Below, one piece after another: positions 17,170 to 26,486 of a stretch of DNA of 64,000 nucleotides. The notes under the pieces were generated by a model. That model was not told where the DNA came from, ran no database searches, and saw only the letters and a list, made by a program, of their open reading frames with translations. The first letter of the stretch is position 1. The number at the start of each line of letters is the position of its first letter. The position numbers and the translations under genes are program-made. This stretch comes from an uncultured Eubacterium sp. (GTDB lineage: Bacteria; Bacillota; Clostridia; Oscillospirales; Acutalibacteraceae): positions 1-64,000 of the forward strand of contig NZ_CAMFQO010000001.1 of the NCBI RefSeq assembly GCF_945980375.1. The letters are read 5' to 3'.

Positions 17170-17182
17170 GTTATGTCGTGAT

Positions 17183-18580
17183 TTATTTGTTGTTGCCTTT
17201 AACAAGCTTTTTAACCGTAGATGAAAACATTATTACACTGAGCACTATACAGCATACATCTGCAATTGGCTGTGCCCAGATTATACCGTCAAGACCGCAC
17301 ACCTTATTCATAATGAACAGCATCGGCAGGAAAACAAGTCCCTGTCTGCCTGCTGCAAGGATGAGCGATTGTACTCCCTTGCCCATCCCTTGAAATGCAA
17401 AGTTAATAATAAACATTACACCGAGAAAGGTTCCCGGAGTCATAAGTGCAGTAATCATTTTTACTCCGGCATCAATTACTGCCTCATCGGCAATAAACAT
17501 ACCGATTACATTTCGTCTGAACAATATATAGAAAGCCGTTACGCTTGCTCCGATAATCATATTGCACATCATACCGAAGCGAATACTCTTTTTCATTCTG
17601 TCAAAATTCCTTGAGCCAAAGCAGTAGCCGATAAGTGGCTGAATGCCCTGTGCAAGACCGATTTGAAGCATAACAACAAGCAGATTTGCCTTCATTGCAA
17701 CGCCCATTGCGGCAACCGCATTGTCGCCGTACTTAACAAGAAAGATGTTAACAACAATATTTGAAAGCGACATCAGCAGATTATTCAGCGCCGCAGGAAA
17801 TCCAACATTAATTACACCCTTTGGTATTCCGTCCCCCAGCGAATACCTTTTGGGAGTAATAGACAAAATTGATTTACCCCTCATAAAATAAATCAGAAAA
17901 TATACAACGGAAACTATGTTACCTAATACAGTTGCGATAGCGGCACCCTTTACTCCCAATCCAAATCCGATAGGAAGATTGATACCGAACAGCTTGTCAC
18001 CTGATGAAAGGATGAAAATAGGATCAAGAACTATATTTACAATTTGACCTATGACCATACCAATCATAGAGTCCTTTGCCGCACCCTCACCACGAACAAG
18101 ATTGCACACAACAATGCTTGTTACAACGAATGGTGCACCAAGCGACACCCAAAATAGATAATCACAGGCAAAATCTATTGTATAATCGCTTGCTCCGATC
18201 AAATACAGCACAGGTCGCCTAAACGCTATAAACAGTACGGCAAGTACTACTGACGCGGCAATTCCCGTATAAATGCAAAACGAAGAAATTGACTTAATCT
18301 TTTCCCTTTTACCCTCACCGAGTGAACGGCTGATAAATGCACATCCGCCCACACCGAACAAATTGCCCAGGGCAAGACAAAACAGGAAAACAGGCATAGC
18401 TACCGATACAGCGGCAACCTGATTTTTATCACCCGTCTGCCCCACAAAGAAGGTGTCTGCAAGGTTGTAAATAATGTTAATAAGCATACCAAGCATACTC
18501 GGCAGTGCAAGTGTTGCCACCGCCTTAGGCACCTTATACTCAGTAAATACCAAGGTGTTATCTTTTTTTACTTTTGCCAT
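17183..18580 (-). CDS. MATE family multidrug/Na+ antiporter
   Basis: 465 aa with 12 predicted membrane spans in two six-helix halves, the usual MATE size. Typical sequence is seen near the N-terminus (KVPKAVATLALPSMLGMLINIIYNLADTFFVGQTG), in the G-x-G rich loop GVGGCAFISRSLGEG, and in the second half (GFPAALNNLLMSLSNIVVNIFL and GLAQGIQPLIGYCFGSRN). It is the gene following rsmA by 2 bp on the same strand. MATE proteins export cationic compounds using ion gradients. The substrate cannot be told. Confidence 0.92.
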   Translation of the reverse strand: MAKVKKDNTLVFTEYKVPKAVATLALPSMLGMLINIIYNLADTFFVGQTGDKNQVAAVSVAMPVFLFCLALGNLFGVGGCAFISRSLGEGKREKIKSISSFCIYTGIAASVVLAVLFIAFRRPVLYLIGASDYTIDFACDYLFWVSLGAPFVVTSIVVCNLVRGEGAAKDSMIGMVIGQIVNIVLDPIFILSSGDKLFGINLPIGFGLGVKGAAIATVLGNIVSVVYFLIYFMRGKSILSITPKRYSLGDGIPKGVINVGFPAALNNLLMSLSNIVVNIFLVKYGDNAVAAMGVAMKANLLVVMLQIGLAQGIQPLIGYCFGSRNFDRMKKSIRFGMMCNMIIGASVTAFYILFRRNVIGMFIADEAVIDAGVKMITALMTPGTFLGVMFIINFAFQGMGKGVQSLILAAGRQGLVFLPMLFIMNKVCGLDGIIWAQPIADVCCIVLSVIMFSSTVKKLVKGNNK

Positions 18581-18582
18581 AA

Positions 18583-19440
18583 CTAAAACAGTAAATCAGC
18601 TAAATTTACGTAATCCTCCATTCTTAAATTCTCGGCTCTGACATTTGGCTCTATACCGAGCTGTGAAAGAGCATTTGTAATATCTGCCTTTGATTTGCCA
18701 AGCGAATTTGCAAGCGAATTAACAAGTGTTTTTCTTCTCTGTGCAAAGGCGTATTTAACGAGAGTGAAAAGCTGCTTTTCATTTTTTACATCAAATTCGG
18801 GCTTTTCTCTGACTGCAATCCTAATAACACTTGAATCGACCTTGGGGCTTGGCATAAAGCAATCTCTGCCGACATTAAACAAAATCTCTGCCTTGCCGTA
18901 ATAGTTGACGGCAAAGGTTACGGCACCTGCTTCTCTTGAGCCAAGCTCGGCACACAGCCTCTCGGCCGCCTCCTGCTGAACCATAACCTCAATTTCGGTT
19001 ATTGCAAGCTTACCTTCAAGCAAGGTCATAATTACGGGAGAGGTTATGTAATACGGCAGATTTGCACAAACCTTAACCTCCTTAAAGCCTGAAAGCTTTT
19101 GGGCAATAATGCCGTGCAAATCAAGCTTCATCACATCCCCCTTAACAAGCTCGAAGTTGTCGTAATCCGCCAAAGTCTTTTCCAAAACGGGATAAAGACG
19201 CTCATCAAGCTCAATGGAAACGACCTTGCCTGCCCTTTTGCAAAGCTCCTTTGTAAGAACTCCTACACCCGGACCGACCTCAAGAACTCCTGTTGACTCA
19301 TCAACATTCAGCATATCCGCCATTGCGGGACAGACAGTGTCATCAATTATAAAGTTTTGCCCCAATGCCTTTGAAAAGTTAAAGCCATGAGCAGATAAAA
19401 TTTTCTTTACCGTATTGTAATCACACAAATTGTAATCCAT
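18583..19440 (-). CDS. rsmA: 16S rRNA dimethyladenosine transferase (KsgA)
   Basis: 285 aa, normal length. SAM-binding region: FSKALGQNFIIDD, then EVGPGVGVLTKELC, and the catalytic motif NLPYYITSP. The enzyme dimethylates two adjacent adenosines near the 3' end of 16S rRNA during ribosome maturation. Convergent genes are absent. It is transcribed with the MATE gene downstream. Confidence 0.95.
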   Translation of the reverse strand: MDYNLCDYNTVKKILSAHGFNFSKALGQNFIIDDTVCPAMADMLNVDESTGVLEVGPGVGVLTKELCKRAGKVVSIELDERLYPVLEKTLADYDNFELVKGDVMKLDLHGIIAQKLSGFKEVKVCANLPYYITSPVIMTLLEGKLAITEIEVMVQQEAAERLCAELGSREAGAVTFAVNYYGKAEILFNVGRDCFMPSPKVDSSVIRIAVREKPEFDVKNEKQLFTLVKYAFAQRRKTLVNSLANSLGKSKADITNALSQLGIEPNVRAENLRMEDYVNLADLLF

Positions 19441-19522
19441 ATCTGTCCTCCCTCAAATGTTGCTATATTTTAACACATTGTACTATTTATATCAATAGCA
19501 ATCCTTTACCAAAAAATGTGTA

Positions 19523-19584
19523 TTGACATTATATTTTTTTGTGCTATAATACATTTAGCCGACTAAATATTAGCCGACTAAATA
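19523..19584 (+). promoter_or_regulatory. Promoter and tandem MarR operator
   Basis: Consensus -35 TTGACA (19523-19528) and -10 TATAAT (19545-19550) are spaced 16 bp. Right after them TTAGCCGACTAAATA occurs twice in tandem (19555-19569 and 19570-19584). Each unit is nearly palindromic (TTAG-6-CTAA style), as for MarR operators. The site covers the transcription start, so the MarR protein encoded next should repress its own operon. Confidence 0.75.
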
Positions 19585-19603
19585 AAATTTGAGGGTATGA
19601 AAA

Positions 19604-20077
19604 TTGGACAATAAACGGCTACCTTGTCCACCGCCTCCACCTAAAGGACAAATCGCTCCGCGAGTGGGAATGGTGGCAAGATTGGAAAGAATAAACTTTA
19701 ACAGGGCTGTTGCAGAGGAAGGATTATTTGCAGGCCAGCATAAAATAATTATGTTCCTGAAATTCCAAGGCTCTGCAACAATCGGCGAAATAGCAAAGGA
19801 AACCGGAACAAAACCGTCCACCATATCGGTAAGTGTAAAGAGGATGGAAAAGGCAGGCTTTGTAAAAAGAAGACAAAGCAAGGCAGACGGCAGAATTACC
19901 GAAATCCTGCTGACTGCGAAAGGTCAGGCTGTACCTGAAAACATCCATCACAAAATGGAAGCAGAAGAAAAAATGCTCACAAACGGATTAACCGAGGACG
20001 AGATAAACATCCTGTCGGATTTACTTGACAAGATTATTGAAAATTTCAACGCAAAGGAGGGTGAGGATGATGCTTAA
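19604..20077 (+). CDS. MarR-family transcriptional regulator
   Basis: 157 aa from a TTG start; a GAGGG site lies about 8 nt before it. Winged HTH: LFAGQHKIIMFLKFQGSATIGEIAKETGTKPSTISVSVKRMEKAGFVKRRQSKADGR, with the DxR wing. The first 25 residues are Pro-rich. It is first in an operon with two ABC exporter genes, a common arrangement in which the regulator releases DNA on binding a compound exported by the pump. Confidence 0.9.
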   Translation: MDNKRLPCPPPPPKGQIAPRVGMVARLERINFNRAVAEEGLFAGQHKIIMFLKFQGSATIGEIAKETGTKPSTISVSVKRMEKAGFVKRRQSKADGRITEILLTAKGQAVPENIHHKMEAEEKMLTNGLTEDEINILSDLLDKIIENFNAKEGEDDA

Positions 20078-21809
20078 AAAACTGACTAAATACCTTAAAG
20101 GCTTGGGATGGCTATGCCTTGCCAGCGCCTTGGGTATGATAGTTGAGGCAATATGCGAGCTTGCTCTTCCGTCAATCGCAAACAAGGTGTACGAAATGGT
20201 GCGAACAGCGGGTGGCGATGAGGCACAGTTAAAATTCACTATCGCAAAAATCGGAATAATTATGCTGTTTTTGGCTATTATCGGATTGCTCGGAGGCTTA
20301 ACAACAATGAAAACCTCATCTGTTGTCAGCCAAAGGTTTTCGTACAGAATCAGAAAGGCTATGTACGAAAGGATTGCATCATTTTCCTTTAAGAACATTG
20401 ACACATTTTCTACATCATCACTTACAACAAGAATGACAAACGATGTTACAATGCTTCAAAACACCTTGATGATGGTGCTTCGAATTTTGGTTAGGGCCCC
20501 TGCCCTGCTCATTGTATCGGCAGTATTTGCCTTTTCCATTAATCCAAAGCTATCTGCAATATTGCTCGTGCTTTTGCCGATTATGGTTGCTATCGTTTTG
20601 GTAATACTGAAATTCGGATTTCCGATGTTCCGAAAATTACAGAAAAAAATTGACAATATAAACAGAGTTGTTCAGGAAAACCTTATAGGAATAAGAGTGG
20701 TAAAGGCTTATGTTCGAGAGGACAGAGAAAAGAACAAATTCCACGATGCATCCGATGAGCTTGCAAGGCAGGGTGCAAAGGCGTCGGGGCTTATTGTTAC
20801 AATTATGCCGATTATGATGCTCTTAATGAATTTTGTAATTATCTACATTTATTATAAAGGTTCAATGGACGCAAGCAAGGGCTTGATGGATGTAGGTGAA
20901 ATTTCCGTTTTGGCAAACTACATCATTCAGGTATTGATGAACATTATGATGGTTTCTATGCTTTTTCTTCAGCTTACAAGAGCAAAGGCGTGCGGGGACA
21001 GAGTTGTGGAGGTTTTGGATACCGAGGTTGATATTGTCAATCCCAAAAATCCGTACATTCCTCAAAGCCCAATGGGAGAAATTGAATTTAAGAATGTAAG
21101 CTTCGGTTATAACGAAGGTATGGATATTCTTACCGACATAAGCTTTAAGGCAAAGGCCGGAAGCATAGTAGGAATTATAGGCTCAACAGGTTGTGGTAAA
21201 TCAAGTCTTGTTAACCTTATCCCTCGCTTATACGATGTAACCGACGGTGAGCTTTTGATTGACGGAATTAACGTTAAGGATTACGATTTGGAAGCATTGC
21301 GTGATATTATCGGCGTTGTTTTGCAAAAGAATGTTTTGTTCACCGGTACAATCAAGGACAACATCAAATGGGGCAACCCCGATGCAACAGACGAGGAAAT
21401 TATCAACGCCTGCAAGGCGGCACAGGCTCACGAATTTATTATGAGCCAGCCTGACGGATATGATACTGTTCTTGCACAGGGAGGACTGAATTTGTCGGGC
21501 GGTCAAAAGCAAAGGCTTTGTATTGCAAGAGCAATTCTTAAACAGCCTAAAATTCTTATACTTGACGACTCAACCTCTGCAGTTGATACAGCAACAGAGG
21601 CAAAGATAAGAGAATGCTTTTACAACGAGCTGAAAGACACTACCGTATTAATCATCGCACAGAGAATTTCGTCCGTTGCAAATGCAGATATGATAATTGT
21701 GCTTGATGACGGTAAAATCGACAGCATAGGCACACACGATGAATTGCTTAAATCAAGCGAGATTTATCAGGAAATCAACGCAACACAACAGAAAGGAGTG
21801 ATGGAATAA
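20067..21809 (+). CDS. ABC exporter half-transporter, subunit 1
   Basis: 580 aa from ATG 20067 (AAAGGAGGGTG site), overlapping marR by 11 bp. Residues 1-310 are a six-span type I exporter domain and about 340-575 the ATPase: Walker A GSTGCGKSS, Q-loop VVLQKNVLF, signature LSGGQKQR, Walker B ILILDDSTSAVD. The residue after Walker B is Asp instead of the usual catalytic Glu (DDSTS), which often marks the degenerate site of heterodimeric exporters such as BmrCD. It would pair with the next gene. Confidence 0.93.
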   Translation: MMLKKLTKYLKGLGWLCLASALGMIVEAICELALPSIANKVYEMVRTAGGDEAQLKFTIAKIGIIMLFLAIIGLLGGLTTMKTSSVVSQRFSYRIRKAMYERIASFSFKNIDTFSTSSLTTRMTNDVTMLQNTLMMVLRILVRAPALLIVSAVFAFSINPKLSAILLVLLPIMVAIVLVILKFGFPMFRKLQKKIDNINRVVQENLIGIRVVKAYVREDREKNKFHDASDELARQGAKASGLIVTIMPIMMLLMNFVIIYIYYKGSMDASKGLMDVGEISVLANYIIQVLMNIMMVSMLFLQLTRAKACGDRVVEVLDTEVDIVNPKNPYIPQSPMGEIEFKNVSFGYNEGMDILTDISFKAKAGSIVGIIGSTGCGKSSLVNLIPRLYDVTDGELLIDGINVKDYDLEALRDIIGVVLQKNVLFTGTIKDNIKWGNPDATDEEIINACKAAQAHEFIMSQPDGYDTVLAQGGLNLSGGQKQRLCIARAILKQPKILILDDSTSAVDTATEAKIRECFYNELKDTTVLIIAQRISSVANADMIIVLDDGKIDSIGTHDELLKSSEIYQEINATQQKGVME

Positions 21810-23659
21810 TGCCGGGACCGCACGGAAAAGGTATGCCGGGCCAAAAGCCAAAGGACGCAAAAGCAACCTTTAAGCGTATTCTGTCATTTGTAGGAAGAAG
21901 TAAATCGTTGCTTTTTGTTGTGTTTTTTGCACTGATTATGGCTACTGTTTGTCAAATGGCGGCGTCATATTGGCTAAAGCCCATTTTGGACGACGTTGCA
22001 AAGTCTATTGCAGACAACAACTTTGCAACCGTGGGAGTAAAGCAACTGATTAAAAATCTTGTTATTGTTTCATCATTTTATATCGGTACATCATTATTTT
22101 CATTTATCCAGGCAAGGATAATGGTAAAAATTGCATATAAAACATCAAACATAATCAGGAAAGACCTGTTTGACCATCTGCAAACCCTGCCGCTTAAGTA
22201 TTTTGACAGTCAAACTCACGGCGAAATTATGAGCCGTTTTACAAACGATGTTGACAACATTCAGATGATGCTTGAGCAATCAATCACACAGCTTGTATCG
22301 TCGGTGTTCAGCTTTGCAGGAATTATAATTATGATGATAGTGCTTGAATGGAGATTATTCCTTGTTGCACTGATTTTCCTTGTAATTATGATTATAAACT
22401 CCGCAAACATTGCAAAGCATACAAAAAAATACTTTAAGGCACAGCAAAAGGCTCTTGGTGAAATGAACGGCAACATTGAAGAAACCATTGAAGGTATGAA
22501 GGTTGTCAAGGTGTTTAACCATGAGGAAATTGCCAAAAAGGATTTTGACAAGCTTAACGAAGGCTTTAGACAGGTTGCAACAAAGGCAAACTATTACAGC
22601 GGAATTATGGGTCCATGCTCAACGGGAATAAACAACGCCTCCTACGCAAGCGTTACCCTTGCGGGTGCATTTCTTGTTCTAACAAGAGGCTTAAGTATAG
22701 GCTCGTTCTTCACCTTCTTGGGATATTCAAAGCAGTTCACCCAGCCAATCAATCAGATAATGAACCAAATGAACAACGTTTTTTCTGCTCTTGCAGGCGC
22801 AGAAAGAGTGTTTAGCGTTATGGATATGGAAAGCGAGATTGACGACGGAACGGTTACTCTTGAGGAAGTATCCACTCCAAACGGCAAGGAATGGTTTTGG
22901 ATTGACGGTGACAAAAGAATTGCTGTTAAGGGTGAGGTTGTGTTTGACAACGTAACCTTTGGATATGTAGACGAAAAGATTGTTTTGCATAACATAGACC
23001 TGTACGCAAAGCAAGCTCAAAAAATTGCATTTGTAGGCTCAACGGGTGCAGGCAAAACAACCATCACAAACCTTATCACTCGCTTTTATGATATTCAGGA
23101 CGGTACCATAACCTACGACGGAATTGATATTAAGCGCATCAAAAAAGCAGATTTGCGTCGTTCATTGGCTATGGTTTTGCAGGACACTCACCTGTTTACA
23201 GGTACAATTATGGACAATATTCGCTACGGCAGACTTGAAGCAACCGACGAAGAATGTATAGAGGCATCGAAGCTTGCAAGTGCACACTCGTTCATAAAGC
23301 ATTTGCCCGACGGCTACAACACCGTTATAACATCCGACGGTGCCAATTTGAGCCAAGGTCAAAGACAGCTGTTATCCATTGCAAGAGCTGCGGTTGCCAA
23401 TCCCCCTGTTATGATTTTGGACGAAGCAACATCTTCAATTGATACAAGAACGGAGGCTCATATTGAGCACGGTATGGACAGACTTATGGTGGGTAGAACG
23501 GTATTTGTTATTGCCCACAGGCTGTCAACTGTTCGCAATTCAAATGCAATAATGGTGCTTGAAAACGGCAAAATCATTGAGCGCGGTGACCACGATGACC
23601 TGCTTAAACTCAAGGGCAGATATTATGAATTATGCACAGGCAAGGCACAGCTTTCATAA
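21809..23659 (+). CDS. ABC exporter half-transporter, subunit 2
   Basis: 616 aa, starting at the ATG that overlaps the previous stop by 1 nt. Exporter membrane domain at about 25-330; ATPase at about 365-610 with Walker A GSTGAGKTT, signature LSQGQRQ (Gln replaces the usual second Gly) and Walker B MILDEATSSID with the catalytic Glu. With the Asp variant in its partner, this fits a heterodimeric exporter having one full catalytic site. The N-terminus MPGPHGKGMPGQKPKD is Gly/Pro-rich. Confidence 0.93.
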   Translation: MPGPHGKGMPGQKPKDAKATFKRILSFVGRSKSLLFVVFFALIMATVCQMAASYWLKPILDDVAKSIADNNFATVGVKQLIKNLVIVSSFYIGTSLFSFIQARIMVKIAYKTSNIIRKDLFDHLQTLPLKYFDSQTHGEIMSRFTNDVDNIQMMLEQSITQLVSSVFSFAGIIIMMIVLEWRLFLVALIFLVIMIINSANIAKHTKKYFKAQQKALGEMNGNIEETIEGMKVVKVFNHEEIAKKDFDKLNEGFRQVATKANYYSGIMGPCSTGINNASYASVTLAGAFLVLTRGLSIGSFFTFLGYSKQFTQPINQIMNQMNNVFSALAGAERVFSVMDMESEIDDGTVTLEEVSTPNGKEWFWIDGDKRIAVKGEVVFDNVTFGYVDEKIVLHNIDLYAKQAQKIAFVGSTGAGKTTITNLITRFYDIQDGTITYDGIDIKRIKKADLRRSLAMVLQDTHLFTGTIMDNIRYGRLEATDEECIEASKLASAHSFIKHLPDGYNTVITSDGANLSQGQRQLLSIARAAVANPPVMILDEATSSIDTRTEAHIEHGMDRLMVGRTVFVIAHRLSTVRNSNAIMVLENGKIIERGDHDDLLKLKGRYYELCTGKAQLS

Positions 23660-23685
23660 AATATCTGTGTATTATTAAAAAACTC

Positions 23686-23714
23686 TTTACAAACGGTAGG
23701 TGTTGTGTTATAAT
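23686..23714 (+). promoter_or_regulatory. Promoter of the cell-wall protein gene
   Basis: TTTACA (23686-23691) and TATAAT (23709-23714) are spaced 17 bp and lie about 50 bp before the start codon at 23766. Confidence 0.6.
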
Positions 23715-23765
23715 CTACTTGATTAATAGCAAATAAACTAATTACTGTTTTTAGAGGTGTTATTT

Positions 23766-24287
23766 ATGAAAAAACTTATTTCAATTGCTTTGTCGGTAAT
23801 TATGCTGATTTCTGTGGGAGCAGTTAGTGCTATCCCTGCAATGGCAGGCGTTTCCAGCCCGGGTCAGTCAGAGGTTACAACAAAGCCTTTATCAGAGAGA
23901 GAGCCTGTTATCATTACGGTTAACTCAAGCAAATCAAAAAAGGTTAGCTATACAAAGGACAACTTCAAGTACACCTTCGTATATTCAGGCGACGGCGAGG
24001 TTCTTGGTTGGGAGTTCCCGGGCATGACTGAAACAACAGATTATAAAATTCTTTCTATGTCTTCAGACAAGACAGAGGTTGTTATTGAGCTTACAGACTC
24101 CGGCAAGAACAAGCAGGTTAAGGCTAACGCACTTGTTAAAAATGCAGCTTCCGGAACAGAAGAGGAAGAGATTGACGATGACGACAACAGCGGCACATCA
24201 CCGGCAACAGGTGCAGCAATGGCAGGCATCGCAATTGCAGGTGCAGGTGTTGCAATGCTCGCAGTATCAAAGAGAAAGAACGATTGA
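23766..24287 (+). CDS. Secreted protein with SPATG cell-wall sorting signal
   Basis: 173 aa from ATG 23766 behind TTAGAGGTG. Signal peptide at residues 1-27 (ending PAMA-G). A small beta-rich domain follows, then an acidic linker (EEEEIDDDDNSG). The C-terminus carries a sorting signal: SPATG at 145-149, a hydrophobic stretch (AAMAGIAIAGAGVAMLAV) and a basic tail SKRKND. SPATG is an LPXTG-type variant. The neighbouring sortase is the obvious candidate to anchor it. The function of the displayed domain is unknown. Confidence 0.78.
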   Translation: MKKLISIALSVIMLISVGAVSAIPAMAGVSSPGQSEVTTKPLSEREPVIITVNSSKSKKVSYTKDNFKYTFVYSGDGEVLGWEFPGMTETTDYKILSMSSDKTEVVIELTDSGKNKQVKANALVKNAASGTEEEEIDDDDNSGTSPATGAAMAGIAIAGAGVAMLAVSKRKND

Positions 24288-24300
24288 TTCTAAACTAATA

Positions 24301-24332
24301 AAAGACCTGTAACTCGGTTATAGGTCTTTTTT
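24301..24332 (+). terminator. Terminator between the surface protein and sortase genes
   Basis: AAAGACCT pairs with AGGTCTTT around an inner TAAC/GTTA stem and is followed by six T residues. It should limit sortase transcription relative to its probable substrate. Confidence 0.7.
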
Positions 24333-24356
24333 ATTATCATAGGGTGACGAATATAT

Positions 24357-25130
24357 ATGGAAAACAAAAAATCAAAAAAGCTGTTTATAATTTTAGCTAT
24401 TGTGCTTATCATTGTCGGGGTGGGGATTACTGCGTATCAGTTAATTTCATCAAAGCAGGCAAGCGACAGGGATTCCAACCTTACAAGCACAGTATCCACT
24501 TCAACAACTGCGCAGCAATCCGAATCAAAGCCACAGAACAAAATAGACTTTGATTCATTACAAAAGCAAAACGACGAGATATACGCATGGATTAAGGTGC
24601 CAGGAACAAAGGTAAACTATCCCATTGTACAAAGCAGGCAGTCGGATAATTTTTACCTAAAGCACAACGCAACCGACAAGGGCTATTCCTCAAGCGGTGC
24701 GGTATTTACCCAAAGCATGAACAAAAAGGATTTTACCGACAGAGTAACCCTTATCTATGGTCACAACGGCTACGGTGACACATATTTTACAACCCTGCAT
24801 CGCTTTGAGAAAAAAGAATTCTTTGACGAGCACGACAAGATTGTAATATATACACCGACGCAAAAGCTGACATACAAAATTGTATCTGCGTTTAAGTATG
24901 ACGACAGGCACATAATGAACAGCTTTGACTTTAATGACGACCAAATATACGCAGAATTTATAGAAATGATACAAAATCCAAAATCTGCTAACAAAAATGT
25001 AACAAATACTCTTGACAGAGAGATAACAATAGACGATAATATAATAGTGCTTTCCACCTGCTTTACAGGGCAGAAAAGCAACAGATATTTAGTATGCGGA
25101 GTATTAATCAGTAATGAGGAAACAAATTGA
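24357..25130 (+). CDS. srtB: Class B sortase
   Basis: 257 aa with an N-terminal membrane anchor (residues 9-30) and a Ser/Thr-rich linker. The sortase domain at about 65-250 includes the class B style PIVQSRQSDNFYLKHN and GAVFTQSMNKKDF. The catalytic triad is visible: His136 in YGHNGYG, Cys235 in VLSTC and Arg243 in SNRYLV. Sortases cleave a sorting motif and link the protein to peptidoglycan. The gene for a probable SPATG substrate is immediately upstream. Confidence 0.92.
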   Translation: MENKKSKKLFIILAIVLIIVGVGITAYQLISSKQASDRDSNLTSTVSTSTTAQQSESKPQNKIDFDSLQKQNDEIYAWIKVPGTKVNYPIVQSRQSDNFYLKHNATDKGYSSSGAVFTQSMNKKDFTDRVTLIYGHNGYGDTYFTTLHRFEKKEFFDEHDKIVIYTPTQKLTYKIVSAFKYDDRHIMNSFDFNDDQIYAEFIEMIQNPKSANKNVTNTLDREITIDDNIIVLSTCFTGQKSNRYLVCGVLISNEETN

Positions 25131-26436
25131 TCCACGCTTGAACTCAAACGACAGCGAGGAGCTTTTATTCGGCACGGGTGATGAACCTAAAAAGGAACAG
25201 CCACCGACAGTAAACCTGAAGCAACAGTCAAACGAGCTTAACACAGACATAAAAGAAATAATTGAGTGTGATCCGAGTGAGCATCAGCATCATCACCACC
25301 ATCATCACTCAAGCGGTGAGCATCACCACCATCACTCAAGTGGCGAGCATCATCACTCACATAGTTCATCAGGTCACAGCAGTCATCATCACAGCCATCA
25401 CAAGCATAAACACAGAAAGAGAAAAAAAATGAACAAGGGCTTAAAAATATTTCTGTCAATTCTTTTGATAATTGCGCTTTTGATTTCGGCAACAGGCGGA
25501 GTTTATGCATACCTAAAGGCACAGGGCAAAACAGATTTAACCTCTGCGGTAATCAACGACAATCAGCACGACGAAATAATAACCTACAACGGTCACAAAT
25601 ATGCGTTTAACGAAAATGTAATTTCCATTGCCTTTATGGGAGTTGACCAAAGAAATTTGCTAAACAAGGATAATGCAGAGTTTGTGGGATGTGCCGATGC
25701 AGATGTTGTTGTTGCTGTTGACACAAGCGACGGAACCGTTAAGGTTATCAACATTCCTCGTGACACAATGGTAGACATTGATGTTTACAACGACACAGGT
25801 GTGTTCCTAAGCACAGAGCGAGTTCAGCTTTGCCTGGCATATGCTTACGGCGACGGCAAGAAAAAGAGCTGTGAAAATGTTACAAAGGCAATAAGCAGAA
25901 TACTGTACAACGTGCCTATAAACAAGTACCTTGCCCTTGACCTTGAGGGTGTTGCCCCTATCAATGACGCTATCGGCGGAGTCACGGTTACTGCAACATA
26001 CAGCATTCCCGACAAAGGAATAATTGAAGGACAAACCGTTACCCTAAAGGGTGATATGGCAGAGGCTTATGTCAGAACACGTGATTGGGATTACCTTGAA
26101 GCATCACTTAACAGATCCGACAGAATTGTTCAGTATGTAAAAGCATTTGCCGCCCAGCTTATCCCTGCTGTAAAAAAGGATTTCGGTGTTATCACAGACC
26201 TTTACAACACGGCAGCAAAATACAGCCAAACAAACATTACCCTAAACAATGCAACATACCTTGCATCGTATGTTCTGTCGCAGGGTATAGAATCCTTTGA
26301 TGTTTACACAATCAAGGGAACAATGACAGAATCAAAAACCTCTCCTTATCCCGATAATGTAATTGCAGAATTTACTCCTGATGAGGAAAGCGTTATGGAA
26401 GCAGTGCTGAACACATATTACACACAGCTTGATTAA
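25114..26436 (+). CDS. LytR-CpsA-Psr family protein with His-rich cytoplasmic tail
   Basis: 440 aa, overlapping the sortase gene by 17 bp. The N-terminal 107 residues are cytoplasmic and contain a striking His/Ser-rich tract (residues 57-100, with runs of up to seven His), then a basic KRKKMNK and a membrane span at about 108-132. The LCP domain follows: ISIAFMGVDQR, VINIPRDTMVDID, AYAYGDGKKKSCENVTKAISRIL, VAPINDAIGGVTV and YVRTRDWDYLEASLNRSDR. LCP proteins transfer polymers from lipid carriers to peptidoglycan. The His tract is not part of the family core and could bind metal. Confidence 0.9.
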   Translation: MRKQIDPRLNSNDSEELLFGTGDEPKKEQPPTVNLKQQSNELNTDIKEIIECDPSEHQHHHHHHHSSGEHHHHHSSGEHHHSHSSSGHSSHHHSHHKHKHRKRKKMNKGLKIFLSILLIIALLISATGGVYAYLKAQGKTDLTSAVINDNQHDEIITYNGHKYAFNENVISIAFMGVDQRNLLNKDNAEFVGCADADVVVAVDTSDGTVKVINIPRDTMVDIDVYNDTGVFLSTERVQLCLAYAYGDGKKKSCENVTKAISRILYNVPINKYLALDLEGVAPINDAIGGVTVTATYSIPDKGIIEGQTVTLKGDMAEAYVRTRDWDYLEASLNRSDRIVQYVKAFAAQLIPAVKKDFGVITDLYNTAAKYSQTNITLNNATYLASYVLSQGIESFDVYTIKGTMTESKTSPYPDNVIAEFTPDEESVMEAVLNTYYTQLD

Positions 26437-26450
26437 AAAAGCATAGCGTA

Positions 26451-26482
26451 AACCCCGGTTGGATAAAACCAACCGGGGTTAA
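26451..26482. terminator. Convergent terminator between lcp and alr
   Basis: AACCCCGGTT and AACCGGGGTT form a 10-bp stem with a 10-nt loop, followed by AATTTTTT on the plus strand. It lies between two convergent genes. Confidence 0.8.
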
Positions 26483-26486
26483 TTTT

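Noticed and set aside
25280-25410. Short CAT/CAC-rich tandem repeats resembling a repeat array
   Set aside because: They are in frame in the LCP gene and encode the His/Ser tract; no CRISPR-like spacers are present.
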